From Desulfuromonadaceae bacterium (GTDB taxonomy: Bacteria > Desulfobacterota > Desulfuromonadia > Geobacterales > Pseudopelobacteraceae), in contig JAQUIG010000007.1 of the NCBI GenBank assembly GCA_028683435.1, positions 1-64,000 on the forward strand: 64,000 nucleotides of DNA. Reading direction: 5' to 3'. The translations under genes and the position numbers were made by a program. The notes under the pieces are model-generated. The model worked only from the letters and a program-made list of their open reading frames with translations. It ran no database searches and had not been told where the DNA came from. Positions 25,981 through 34,742 of this stretch are shown one piece after another (positions within the stretch are counted from its first letter, which is position 1; each line of letters begins with the position of its first letter).

Positions 25981-26053
25981 TAAACTTCCTGCCGCTTGCC
26001 CGCTCGTCCCAGGCTCTCCTGCAGCACGGCAAGGGGATATTTTTAAAATACCG

Positions 26054-27811
26054 TCATGCTTTCCTCAACGTGAATGAAAACACCGACCCCTGCCCCGGCT
26101 CGCTTGTCACAGAAACAGCGCCACCGTGGAGTTGCACAATATGCTTCACAATCGCCAGACCGAGCCCGGTTCCTCCCTGTTCGCGTGTCCGCGCTTCATC
26201 AACCCGGTAAAAGCGTTCGAAGATTCGCGGCAGATCCTTGTAGGGGATGCCGATGCCGGTGTCTGCGACTGACACTTTGACATATTCACCGTCATCTTCG
26301 GTAAACAGGCGGATCGTCCCACATTCCGGAGTGTACTTGATGGCGTTTTCGAGCAGGTTGACCACGACCTGTTCGAGACGCCCCTGATCCGCCATGACGC
26401 GCGGCAGCGCCCCGCCGACCGATTCATTGATTATCGTAATATTCTTTTGCACCGCACGCTCCTGAAGCAGCATACACGCCTTGGCTATTGTCCCGGTGAC
26501 ATCAAGCGGGTTGAGCTCAATGAATGCCTCTTTTGTTTCAAGGCTTGAGAGCGTGAGGATATCGTTTATCAGATTGGTCAACCGATCCGAATGGTTGGAG
26601 ATAATCTCTACAAAGCGGAGGGCACGGACCGGGTCAGAGGTCAGAGCGCCATCCAGCAATGTCTCGGCATACCCCTTGATGATCGTCACCGGTGTCCGCA
26701 GTTCATGGGATACATTGGCAACGAAGTCCCGGCGCGTATTCTCCGCTTTTTTCAGATCACTGATGTCGTGGAATACGGCAACGATCCCCTGCCTGACACG
26801 GTCAACTTCCAGCGGCACCCAGTGAGTCAGCAGGGTGCAGTCGTTCGGCTGAATGGAGATCTCCCGTATCAGCTCGTTCACCTCCGGTTTGCCAAGATCG
26901 TTGAATGCTTCCTGCAGGTCGGGATGGCGCGAAATTTCAACCAGTTTTTTCCCCTCTACGTCACCGGCTATTGAAAAAAGGCGGCGGAAGGCGGGATTAA
27001 CAAGGGTTATAACGCCATCAGGGTCCGACACCATGACCCCTTCACCCATACTGCGCAGGATCGTATCGAGACGCTGCTTTTCGGCAGAAAGACGCCGCAC
27101 CTGGTCTTCAATCCGTTCCGACATATCATTCAGCACACCAGCCAGCATGCCGATCTCATCGCTCGAAACGACAGGTATTTTGGCTTTATTTCCCCCATGA
27201 CCGATGCGGGCGGCAGCGGCGGCCATGTCACGTAGCGGCTTGGTTGTGAGGTTGGAGAGGAGATAGCTGAACAGCAGTGCGATCAGTATGGTTATCAGCG
27301 TTGCTCCGCCAACCAGGCCGTGCAGGCTGTTCCGGGCGGAAGCGAGATATTCCAGCGGCATGGCCAGACGAATCACACCCTCTGTGACACCGCTTCCATA
27401 GGTCAATGCCGAGTAAAGCATTGAGGTCCGCAGGGTGTCCGAATAGCGCACCACGCTTCCGCTACCGCTCTTAAGCGCTTCCTGTACCTCCGGGCGCTGC
27501 AGGTGATTCTCCAGTCCGGCCAGTCGCGACGACCCCACATCTGAATCTCCGACCACCGTGCCGTCTGGCGCTATCAATGTCACCCTGGCCTTAATAACGG
27601 TTCCGATCGATTCCGCAAGCTTTTGTGGCGGCGTCGCCTGCTTGTCACTAGTGACAAGCAGGCGGGCCAACTGCCCTTCGTTGGCGAGGTTGGTCCGGCT
27701 CTCCTCAACCATCCCTTTTTGCAGGGTGTGATTGAAATAGAGATAGAAACTCCCCGCCATAAGCGCGATCAGGAAGACGTAAGAGAGCACCAGCTTGGTT
27801 CGGAATCCCAT
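26054..27811 (-). CDS. phoR: Phosphate-regulon sensor histidine kinase PhoR
   Basis: A 585-residue inner-membrane kinase. In order: membrane helix (about 6-28), periplasmic sensor region (about 30-160), second helix (about 168-190), HAMP (about 190-245), PAS (about 255-360), HisKA with the phospho-His in FVANVSHELRTP, and HATPase with N (NLLENAIKYTP), G1 (DTGIGIP) and G2 (GTGLGLAI) boxes. It starts 4 bases after the phoB stop, so the pair is one operon. The periplasmic region is larger than in E. coli PhoR, which has almost none. Assignment to phosphate rests on the neighbours as much as on the sequence. Confidence 0.92.
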   Translation of the reverse strand: MGFRTKLVLSYVFLIALMAGSFYLYFNHTLQKGMVEESRTNLANEGQLARLLVTSDKQATPPQKLAESIGTVIKARVTLIAPDGTVVGDSDVGSSRLAGLENHLQRPEVQEALKSGSGSVVRYSDTLRTSMLYSALTYGSGVTEGVIRLAMPLEYLASARNSLHGLVGGATLITILIALLFSYLLSNLTTKPLRDMAAAAARIGHGGNKAKIPVVSSDEIGMLAGVLNDMSERIEDQVRRLSAEKQRLDTILRSMGEGVMVSDPDGVITLVNPAFRRLFSIAGDVEGKKLVEISRHPDLQEAFNDLGKPEVNELIREISIQPNDCTLLTHWVPLEVDRVRQGIVAVFHDISDLKKAENTRRDFVANVSHELRTPVTIIKGYAETLLDGALTSDPVRALRFVEIISNHSDRLTNLINDILTLSSLETKEAFIELNPLDVTGTIAKACMLLQERAVQKNITIINESVGGALPRVMADQGRLEQVVVNLLENAIKYTPECGTIRLFTEDDGEYVKVSVADTGIGIPYKDLPRIFERFYRVDEARTREQGGTGLGLAIVKHIVQLHGGAVSVTSEPGQGSVFSFTLRKA

Positions 27812-27815
27812 ATCA

Positions 27816-28499
27816 TTACTCCTCTATCTTGTAGCCGAAACCGCGGACGGTCTTGATGATATCACTTGGGGCGCCCAGTTTTCCGCGCAGGCGGGTTACA
27901 TGCGTGTCAACGGTTCTGGTGTCCCCGGAGTTGTTGTAGCCCCAGACCCTCTGCAACAGCTGTTCGCGACTCTGCACACATTCTTTTTTTTCCGCCAGAT
28001 AAAGGAGCAGCTTGAACTCGGTACTCGTCAGATCAATCTCGACCCCGGCACTGGTAACGGTATGGCGCTGCTTGTCGATGGCGATATCACCAATGGAAAG
28101 GAGTTCAGGAACCGGGATTTTTGTTTCCTGCTCAAACCGCCTCATGACCGCCTTGACCCGCAGCGCGACCTCACGCATCGAGAACGGCTTGACAATATAG
28201 TCGTCGGCTCCGACCTCAAAACCAACAACCCGGTCGATCTCGTCCCCTTTTGCCGTGATCATGATAATCGGGATACTGGCAGTGCGCGGCTCCTTGCGAA
28301 GCGCCTTGCAGACCTCGGTCCCCAGCATCCCCGGCAGCATCAGGTCCAGCAGGATCAGATCCGGAAGATCCGCGCCGGCACGTTCGAGCCCCAGCTTGCC
28401 ATCATGGACGCAGGTCGTAGCATACCCTTCCTTCTCCAGATTGAATGCCAGTAATTCGGCCAGATCTTTTTCATCTTCGATAATCAGCACTTTTTTCAT
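27816..28499 (-). CDS. phoB: Phosphate-regulon response regulator PhoB
   Basis: A 227-residue OmpR/PhoB-type regulator. The receiver domain has the acidic pair EDEKD, the phospho-Asp in LILLDLMLPGM, Thr in MITAKG and Lys in VKPFSM. The winged-helix domain includes LTSTEFKLLLYLAE and RTVDTHVTRLRGKLG. It should bind the Pho-box-like repeats seen upstream of its own gene and of pstS. Confidence 0.94.
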   Translation of the reverse strand: MKKVLIIEDEKDLAELLAFNLEKEGYATTCVHDGKLGLERAGADLPDLILLDLMLPGMLGTEVCKALRKEPRTASIPIIMITAKGDEIDRVVGFEVGADDYIVKPFSMREVALRVKAVMRRFEQETKIPVPELLSIGDIAIDKQRHTVTSAGVEIDLTSTEFKLLLYLAEKKECVQSREQLLQRVWGYNNSGDTRTVDTHVTRLRGKLGAPSDIIKTVRGFGYKIEE

Positions 28500-28573
28500 A
28501 TTGCACCCCTACTCCTGATTCGCATTCAACCCAGACAGAACCGGCATATGACGTCCATTTGTAACATACCATT

Positions 28574-28591
28574 GTTACATCAATGTTACAG
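28574..28591 (-). promoter_or_regulatory. Pho-box-like direct repeat upstream of phoB
   Basis: On the minus strand, CTGTAAC-ATTG-ATGTAAC gives two 7-base repeats at an 11-base period, 75 bases before the phoB ATG. It matches the pstS site in 13 of 14 repeat positions and implies autoregulation. A -10 element is less clear here (TATGTT at 28568-28563 or TACAAA at 28563-28558). Confidence 0.7.
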
Positions 28592-28727
28592 ATGCATAAA
28601 GATTTTGTAGAATCTGCATCGCTGCACGCTTCCCGTCAATAATAAATTCATAAAGATTTTACCTGACCTCCACACAGTTGTAATACTGGTTGTATATACT
28701 GGAAGAAAAAACAGGAGGAACGAACAA

Positions 28728-28910
28728 ATGAAGATCAGAGGAGATGATGATTATTACTTCTGGTGCTGCGACTGGTGTGACTCGGAGAATCGGGTGCTTT
28801 GGACGAGGTTGCAGAATGGTACCAATTGCGGCGCGTGCCACCGGCCGATGAACCTGCCGGAGAGGAACAGCGTTGTCACTGAAAGCACGGCAGCAGCGGG
28901 GTTATACTAA
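28728..28910 (+). CDS. 60-residue zinc-ribbon protein
   Basis: A tiny protein with two CxxC knuckles (Cys-Asp-Trp-Cys near 14-17 and CGAC near 34-37), the spacing of a rubredoxin-like zinc ribbon, in an acidic, aromatic-rich N-terminal half. ACAGGAGGAACG directly precedes the ATG at ideal spacing, and a TATACT -10 element sits at 28695-28700. The reading frame is well supported; the function is unknown. Confidence 0.7.
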   Translation: MKIRGDDDYYFWCCDWCDSENRVLWTRLQNGTNCGACHRPMNLPERNSVVTESTAAAGLY

Positions 28911-28947
28911 CATTAACGGGTGGTGCACATCTCAGGCCAAAGGGCTT

Positions 28948-30522
28948 TTAGCCAATCTTTCCGCGCCATAAAAGCCGGATTACTGCTGCGCCAAGACAGG
29001 CCAGCGACAGCTGACCGGCAGCGGGGAATTGTGAGCCGCGCAGGTAAAACGCCAGAGCCACCAGCAGAGCGCTCCAGGCCAGTCGCTGCAACCAGTGAAC
29101 CAGTGGCCGTAACAGCGCACGCCGATCCTCTTCAGACAGACGCACGACCAGTTCCCCCTGCTGCAGGGTATCAACCAGGTGGCGGGCCTTGACCAGGGTC
29201 AGCGGCAGTTGGGCCAGCTCATGGCCGACCAGCCCCCAGACGCTGTTGTGTTCACCCAGGGCGCGGGTCAGGTTGGCCTTCAGGATCGGCAGGATATCCT
29301 TGATCCCGTTGAAGTTATCTATGTAGTTCGTGCCGAGCCCTTCGATGATCGAGCTGGCCCGCATGACGTAGACAATTTCCTGGGGGAGCTTGAAAGGGTA
29401 GTCCTTGAGGGCGCCCATCACGCCAAATGCCAGTTCCTGCATGCTGGTAGCGCTTAAATGTTCATTGTCGAAAATACGGAAGATCTCTTCCGACAGGGCG
29501 GTCAGTTCATCCTGGGGGGCACTGTCGGTTACGATTCCCAGTTTGCGGGTAGCTTGTACCAGCAGTTCGAAGTCCCGCTCGTAGGCAGCTTTGACCGCAT
29601 TGATCATCGCCAGGCGGGTGGCATTGGGAATCCGGCTGACCATGCCGAAATCCAGCAGCACCAGTTCACCCCGGGGGGTGACCAGCAGGTTGCCGGGATG
29701 CGGGTCGGCATGAAAGAACCCCTTGACCAGTATCTGTTCGGTATAGAACAGCACCAGCTTTTCCATCAGCCCGGTAAAGGAAACCTGCAGCGTGCTTAAT
29801 CCTTCCCGGTCGTCAAAGCGGAAACCCTCTTCAAAGCTCATCACCAGGGCATCACGGGAGCTGACGTCAGGATACGGAACCGGCATGCGGATACCGGAAT
29901 CAGGATACGCCTGGCGGAACCGTTCCAGATTGGCCAGCTCAATCTGCATATCGACTTCCTGAAGGATAGTGCGGCTGAAGGCCGCAAGCACCGCTTCTAT
30001 AGAGTTACGGGTGTATTCCGAGAAGAGCGGCCGCAACAGGGCCATAAACCACCCCAGCAGGCGGATATCCGCCCGCACGACCCGTTCGATCCGATTGCGG
30101 CGCAGCTTGACCGCCACCTGATCGCCGTTATGGAGCCGAGCGCGGTGTACCTGGCCGATGGAGGCGCAGGCCAACGGCTCCTGATCAAAATGGCTGAAAT
30201 AGTCCCCACCCCCGAAGGACCGGACAAAGACCTCCTGAAAATCCTCCTCCGGCATCGGCGGCAAACGGTCATGCAGCTGACGCAGCTCCTCAAGATAATT
30301 GCTGTCGAAGAAATCGGCCCGGGTGGCCAGCACCTGTGCCAGCTTGATAAAGCTGGCGCCAAGCCGTTCGATGGCAACAACCAGCGACCCCGGCGCCAGC
30401 GGCCCGACCCCCAGCCAGCTTGGCCGACTGCGAATCAGCAGAAAGACCGTCAGCAGCACCCGAAAGACGGTGTAGATCCTGGCAGGGTGGTAAAGCCTGA
30501 AAATCAGCGACAACCTGCTCAC
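28948..30522 (-). CDS. AarF/UbiB-type ABC1 atypical kinase
   Basis: A 524-residue protein of the ABC1/UbiB kinase-like family. The family KxGQ-type motif is present in the form FIKLAQVLATRADF. ASIGQVHRARL is the Ala-rich nucleotide loop, with AVKL carrying the invariant Lys. HADPHPGNLL and VLLDFGMVSRI are the catalytic-type loops. Two hydrophobic segments near the C-terminus (about 475-520) anchor it to the membrane. UbiB proteins support quinone biosynthesis by an ATPase-linked role. The GTG at 30522, right after the preceding gene's stop, is the likely start; the longer frame to 30573 overlaps that gene. A TTG nine bases on is an alternative. Confidence 0.88.
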   Translation of the reverse strand: MSRLSLIFRLYHPARIYTVFRVLLTVFLLIRSRPSWLGVGPLAPGSLVVAIERLGASFIKLAQVLATRADFFDSNYLEELRQLHDRLPPMPEEDFQEVFVRSFGGGDYFSHFDQEPLACASIGQVHRARLHNGDQVAVKLRRNRIERVVRADIRLLGWFMALLRPLFSEYTRNSIEAVLAAFSRTILQEVDMQIELANLERFRQAYPDSGIRMPVPYPDVSSRDALVMSFEEGFRFDDREGLSTLQVSFTGLMEKLVLFYTEQILVKGFFHADPHPGNLLVTPRGELVLLDFGMVSRIPNATRLAMINAVKAAYERDFELLVQATRKLGIVTDSAPQDELTALSEEIFRIFDNEHLSATSMQELAFGVMGALKDYPFKLPQEIVYVMRASSIIEGLGTNYIDNFNGIKDILPILKANLTRALGEHNSVWGLVGHELAQLPLTLVKARHLVDTLQQGELVVRLSEEDRRALLRPLVHWLQRLAWSALLVALAFYLRGSQFPAAGQLSLACLGAAVIRLLWRGKIG

Positions 30523-30526
30523 CGGA

Positions 30527-30820
30527 TCAGGACTGCCCCTGGCGCAGCTTGGCGAGCTCTTCCCGCAGTGCATCTACATCAGCACGGGTTGCCAGTCCCA
30601 GTTCGTCGATAGCCTCCTTCAGCAGTTCCTTGATGTTACCCTTCACCTGCTCCCGCTCTTCACTCCCCTTTGCCACGGCCTGGTCAAAGAATTCGCGCGC
30701 CTTGCGGTCGTTCTCTTCGATGCTGCTGCGGGCTGATTCGCTGGTCTGTTCGATCTTTTCCTTGGCCATCAAAGCACTCCCCAGACCGAAGTAAAACAGT
30801 TGCTCAAGTTTGTTTTTCAT
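30527..30820 (-). CDS. Phasin-like / PhaF-PhaI-type small helical protein
   Basis: A 97-residue helical protein: MKNKLEQLFYFGLGSALMAKEKIEQ, a charged coiled-coil middle and a C-terminal LATRADVDALREELAKL leucine-heptad. This layout is that of polyhydroxyalkanoate-granule associated (phasin-like) proteins, which also occur beside aarF/ubiB genes in bacteria without granules. AAGGAG precedes the ATG at 30820; the longer frame is unsupported. It is read with the AarF gene, 4 bases apart. Confidence 0.75.
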   Translation of the reverse strand: MKNKLEQLFYFGLGSALMAKEKIEQTSESARSSIEENDRKAREFFDQAVAKGSEEREQVKGNIKELLKEAIDELGLATRADVDALREELAKLRQGQS

Positions 30821-30941
30821 GGTGACTTTCTCCTTTTCTGTTTGTATGGCGGGCTGCCAGATCCGCCAGAATACAGTAACAGGGCGCAGTGAGAGCGCCA
30901 AGCGCATCATCGCCGACGAAACAGTTGCTTGAATGAGGGGG

Positions 30942-32240
30942 CTACAATACCTTCCTGATTGCTGCCGGGTTGCTCTTTAACTTGCGATTACCGAAATAGC
31001 GCAGTGCGATATAAGTGATCCATCCGACCAGAACCATCGCAACCGTAAATATGAGATACGAAACCGGCCACGGTATCCGTTGTGTCATCATCGTGTATTC
31101 CGACATACCGCCGACACCGGCCAGAAAGTTGAGCGGCATGAAAATGATACTGATGATCGTCAACTGTTTAATGACCTTGTTCTGGTTAATGTTGACGAAG
31201 CCGACAATGGCGTCCATCAGAAAGTTGATCTTATTGAACAGGAACGCGGTGTGCCCGTCCAGCGACTCTATATCGCGCAGAATCTCGCGAACATCTTCGT
31301 ACTGCGCTTCCGAGAGAAATTTACCGCGCATCAGAAAGGAGAGGGCACGCCGAGTGTCACGCACATTGCGGCGAATACGCCCGTTTAGATCCTCCTCCTC
31401 GGCGATGGAGGCGAGGATCTTTGCCGATTCCTCGTCAGTCATGTTGGTCCCGTACACCTGCTTGCCCACCGCTTCCAGTTCCGAATAGACATCTTCAAGG
31501 GCGTTGGCCGAGTACTCCACATCGGCGGCATAAAGGTCCAAAAGCACATCCTTTGCTTCTGTCACGTACCCCGACTGGGCCCTGGCACGCAGGCGCTGCA
31601 GACGGAATACCGGCAGTTCCTCGTTCCTGATAGAGAAGAGCGTCCCCCCTTTCAGAATAAATGCAACCATCACGTTGCGAGACTCGTCCTCCCGGTCAAG
31701 AAGAAAATCGGAGTGCAGATGCACCTCGCCGTTATCTTCCACATAGAATCGGGCACTGGTCTCCAGGTCGGTTAACTCCCGGGGGTCAGGCAGCTCCACA
31801 CCGAAAACCTCGCCGGTCCAGGCAAGTTCGTTATCCTCGGGAGTCACAAGGTCGATCCAGATCGGTTTGGCCCCTGCCAGATCTTCGCGGGTTTCGATGG
31901 GAATCTGACGCAGACGCCCTTCATGAAGATCAAAAACCCGAATCTTCCTGCTCTGTATCTGCGGCGTCACCTCAAACAACAACTCCACGCGGATCGAATC
32001 CTCGACCTCCAGCAGGATCTCCTCTTTGATTGAATCGGGGACAAACTGCCAGATGATCTGCTGTTCATCGGTAGACAACTCCTCCAGAACACGAGCTATC
32101 CCTTCGGGTGCAAGCTTCTCCAGCACCTTCTGCAACTCCAACCTGTTCTGCGTATGTGCAGGGGTATCCGGCAGCTCGTGCCTGTCGAGCAATAGCTTTA
32201 TCTGGGAAAGATAATCCTGGATTTTTTCGTGGTTATTCAT
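30942..32240 (-). CDS. CorA-family divalent-cation transporter with MgtE_N-like head
   Basis: A 432-residue protein. Residues about 30-95 (LEKLAPEGIARVLEELS...FVPDSIKEEILLEV) resemble the helical N-domain repeats of MgtE magnesium channels. The rest is a CorA cytoplasmic funnel with a long stalk helix, ending in two membrane helices (about 365-385 and 395-415). Between them the usual CorA signature GMN appears as GGMSEYT. This GGMS form belongs to a separate CorA branch, so the ion may be Mg2+, Zn2+ or another; it cannot be read from sequence. The gene has its own promoter-like palindrome at 32257-32268. Confidence 0.85.
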   Translation of the reverse strand: MNNHEKIQDYLSQIKLLLDRHELPDTPAHTQNRLELQKVLEKLAPEGIARVLEELSTDEQQIIWQFVPDSIKEEILLEVEDSIRVELLFEVTPQIQSRKIRVFDLHEGRLRQIPIETREDLAGAKPIWIDLVTPEDNELAWTGEVFGVELPDPRELTDLETSARFYVEDNGEVHLHSDFLLDREDESRNVMVAFILKGGTLFSIRNEELPVFRLQRLRARAQSGYVTEAKDVLLDLYAADVEYSANALEDVYSELEAVGKQVYGTNMTDEESAKILASIAEEEDLNGRIRRNVRDTRRALSFLMRGKFLSEAQYEDVREILRDIESLDGHTAFLFNKINFLMDAIVGFVNINQNKVIKQLTIISIIFMPLNFLAGVGGMSEYTMMTQRIPWPVSYLIFTVAMVLVGWITYIALRYFGNRKLKSNPAAIRKVL

Positions 32241-32654
32241 AATACCTCTGAATCGTCAGTATATACTGGAAAGAAATCCCTGAAAAGGTGTTCAGGGAGA
32301 ATGCCCTTAGTCGCGGAAGGATAGCGCATATGGGGCATAAGAATCAATGCCGATTGGCATCTCTACAAATATTATCCGCTAATGTGGGATTACAATAACA
32401 AACCGGTCACAAGCCTGTCCCATTAATTCCCTGCAGCAGGGCCCGACGGGATATCGGCGGATAATTAAAACAGCGTGGTAAAATAATTATAATCTACTCC
32501 GAATTGCCGCAGCTATTTCATGTTAAATATACAAAATTTGCTTTGACTACAGCTTGTTAAGAGTGATATATATGCGCGGTTAAAATAAATTCCTGTTTGG
32601 TATAAATAAAATTCAACGTGAGACAAAAGCGGACAATCATAAGGAGATCCACCT
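32241..32654. other. Intergenic region between corA-like and chemotaxis genes
   Basis: This 414-base gap separates divergent genes. It contains a perfect 12-base palindrome CAGTATATACTG (32257-32268), probably the -10 region of the corA-like gene, a small hairpin CCCTGAA...TTCAGGG (32278-32297), and a sigma70-like promoter for the chemotaxis gene at 32543-32572. No gene is evident in it. Confidence 0.6.
32543..32572 (+). promoter_or_regulatory. Likely promoter of the chemotaxis receptor gene
   Basis: TTGACT (32543-32548), an 18-base spacer and TATATA (32567-32572). It would give a leader of about 75 bases. No sigma28 consensus was seen. Confidence 0.5.
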
Positions 32655-34289
32655 ATGTTTAAGGCATTTGAAAATTTAAGTATCAGAGTAAAACTGGTGG
32701 CCGCTTTTCTTGTCATTGCGGTCTTTTCCGGAGTGCTGGGAACCGTCGCAATCATCAACGTAACCACCATGAAGAAAGCTGATGACTTCATGTATAAAGA
32801 GGTGGCTCTGCCGTTGGCAGAACTGCGAGAGATAACCCAGACCTTTCTGATGAACCGGATCATGACCCGTGCGATGATCGCCGCCGCTGACCCTGATGAG
32901 CAGGAAGAAGCGGTGGACAATATAAAGTCAAACCTTGAAACGATGGCTGCAATAACCACCAAATATGAAAAGTTTCTTAATCGTACCGAAGAGAAAGCCG
33001 CCTATGCCGAGTTTAAAGCAGCCTATCAGGCCTATCTGCCGCTGCTGAATCAGATGATGGAACGGTCATTGGCCGGTAAGAATGCGGAGGCACTGGAAAT
33101 CGCCAAGGGTGGCGCTTCAAGACAGGCCAACCTGATGATGCGGGCGCTGGAAAAAATGTCGGCGGTCAGTGTAAAGCATGCAGGTGAAACAGCCGCTGCC
33201 AATGCCGCCATTGCCCGCAAGGCGCTGATCATCTCCGGCGTTTTGGCGCTGACAGCGGTACTTGTTGCCATTGCGATCGGACTGACTGTATCCGGGCGAA
33301 TCAGCACACCGTTGCTGCGCCTGCGCGACAGCTTTCAGAAGGTAGCGGACGGCGACCTGACCGTCAGGGTGGACTCAAACTGCCGTGATGAGATGGGGAG
33401 TCTGGCCAGTTCCTTTACCATCATGACCCAGCAGCTGCGGGAACTGATCACCAAGGTAACCAATACCTCGTCGGAGGTGGCGGATTCAACGAGAGAACTG
33501 CAGGGTACCGCCAACGAAATCGCAAATGGCGCTGAAACGGCCGCTAGCCAGACGATCAGCGTTGCTACCGCCAGTGAAGAGATGGCAGCTACCAGCAACG
33601 ACATTTCCAATAGCTGCCAGGTGGCGGTGGAGAGCGCCCAGCGGGCCAGCAGAGCGGCCCAGGATGGTGCCGATGTGGTCCGTCAGACGGTAGAAGGGAT
33701 GCGCCGAATTGCCGTCAGGGTCCAAAATACTGCCAGGACCGTAGACTCGCTAGGGGAGCGTTCCGATCAGATCGGTGCTATTGTCGCAACAATTGAGGAC
33801 ATTGCCGACCAGACCAACCTGTTGGCCCTGAACGCCGCCATTGAAGCGGCCCGTGCCGGTGATATGGGACGCGGCTTTGCAGTAGTAGCTGATGAGGTGC
33901 GCGCCCTTGCAGAACGAACCACCAAGGCAACTCGCGAGATCGGTGAGATGATCAAAGCGATCCAGTCTGAGACCCGCAGCGCCGTTACCGCTATGGATGA
34001 GGGGGTACGCGAAGTAGAAACAGGTACCAGCGATGCCGAACGTTCAGGAACAGCATTAGAGCAGATCCTGAACGAGATTGAGGCGGTCAGCAGTCAGGTG
34101 CACCAGATTTCAACAGCGGCGGAAGAGCAGAGCGCCACCACCAGTGAGATTACTGATAATATCCATCGCATGACCCAGATCATCCAGGATACCGCCCGTG
34201 GTTCACACGAGACAGCCGCATCCGCTTCCAATCTGTCCGGCCTTGCAGAAGGGTTGCAAGGGGCGGTGGCGAGGTTCCAGCTTCATTGA
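32655..34289 (+). CDS. Methyl-accepting chemotaxis protein
   Basis: A 544-residue receptor. In order: membrane helix (about 10-32), periplasmic four-helix-bundle sensor (about 33-185), second helix (about 190-215), HAMP (about 215-268) and a long signalling coil. The conserved hairpin tip reads [38 protein letters not shown]. No C-terminal pentapeptide for CheR/CheB docking is present. An AAGGAG ribosome-binding site precedes the ATG. It has no chemotaxis gene neighbour, so the ligand and array are unknown. Confidence 0.94.
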   Translation: MFKAFENLSIRVKLVAAFLVIAVFSGVLGTVAIINVTTMKKADDFMYKEVALPLAELREITQTFLMNRIMTRAMIAAADPDEQEEAVDNIKSNLETMAAITTKYEKFLNRTEEKAAYAEFKAAYQAYLPLLNQMMERSLAGKNAEALEIAKGGASRQANLMMRALEKMSAVSVKHAGETAAANAAIARKALIISGVLALTAVLVAIAIGLTVSGRISTPLLRLRDSFQKVADGDLTVRVDSNCRDEMGSLASSFTIMTQQLRELITKVTNTSSEVADSTRELQGTANEIANGAETAASQTISVATASEEMAATSNDISNSCQVAVESAQRASRAAQDGADVVRQTVEGMRRIAVRVQNTARTVDSLGERSDQIGAIVATIEDIADQTNLLALNAAIEAARAGDMGRGFAVVADEVRALAERTTKATREIGEMIKAIQSETRSAVTAMDEGVREVETGTSDAERSGTALEQILNEIEAVSSQVHQISTAAEEQSATTSEITDNIHRMTQIIQDTARGSHETAASASNLSGLAEGLQGAVARFQLH

Positions 34290-34425
34290 TCTACAGGCAA
34301 TCTAAATGATTTAATCTTTAAATTATACTCCTGAAGAAAAAAAATAAACAGACTGTTATTTTGCTTTGGGAGTGGTATATTTAACTCAAGAAGAGGGAAG
34401 GAAATCTGGTTTGGAGGTTCTCATC

Positions 34426-34497
34426 ATGGAAGATACTCCGCCTGAGCGCGCCCGGTTTCAAGAGGGCATAGCGTTCTGTTCTACCGAGTTTGATTGA
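34426..34497 (+). CDS. Possible 23-residue peptide inside the small-RNA locus
   Basis: An ATG frame encoding MEDTPPERARFQEGIAFCS and four more residues, preceded by GGAGG (34413-34417) at an ideal 8-base spacing. The CTCC motifs further along could pair with this GGAGG and hide it. Either a translated small ORF (a dual-function RNA) or chance. Confidence 0.3.
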   Translation: MEDTPPERARFQEGIAFCSTEFD

Positions 34498-34631
34498 TTT
34501 TAAAAGGGGGTCGATAACTATCGCAGAGACTCCGCCTGGAAGCAGGACACATAGATGTGGCAGCATACTCCGAGGGTTGTAAGGATCGGAATATTCCTTG
34601 AAAATGGAAGCAAATAAGTGAGTAACAAGTG

Positions 34632-34664
34632 AAGCCCACCGAACTAATTGGTGGGCTTTTCATT
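34632..34664 (+). terminator. Intrinsic terminator of the small-RNA locus
   Basis: Nine-base stem AAGCCCACC / GGTGGGCTT with a 9-base loop, followed by TTCATTT. It works on the + strand only; the minus strand lacks a clean T run. Confidence 0.8.
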
Positions 34665-34742
34665 TGGGTTTACTCGATAATGCGTGCTTCACCCGCTAGC
34701 GATTTTGCACTGGTGGATTCAGACTGATAACCCCGGCGCGAC

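Larger units (their letters stand above)
34384..34664 (+). ncRNA. Unassigned small-RNA locus (structured, with terminator)
   Basis: A roughly 280-base unit in the gap between the chemotaxis gene and the HD-GYP regulator. TATATT (34376-34381) offers a -10; the -35 is weak. It ends in an intrinsic terminator (34632-34664). AAGGAA near 34397 can pair with TTCCTT near 34594, and TTTGGAG (34410-34416) can pair with CTCCGAG (34569-34575), giving a rod-like fold. The motif ACTCCGCCTG occurs twice (34435-34444 and 34529-34538) and ATACTCCG recurs at 34565. There is also a CACATAGATGTG hairpin and many GGA triplets. It resembles the general build of 6S RNA or a CsrA-titrating RNA, but I could not match it to a known family. 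A 23-codon frame lies inside it (separate entry). Confidence 0.5.

Noticed and set aside
34384..34664. Assigning the small-RNA locus to 6S RNA, tmRNA, RNase P RNA or a riboswitch
   Set aside because: None of the conserved cores of tmRNA, RNase P, SRP RNA or the common riboswitches could be matched by eye. 6S stays possible from the rod shape but the central bubble was not convincing, and no gene follows on the same strand for a riboswitch to control.
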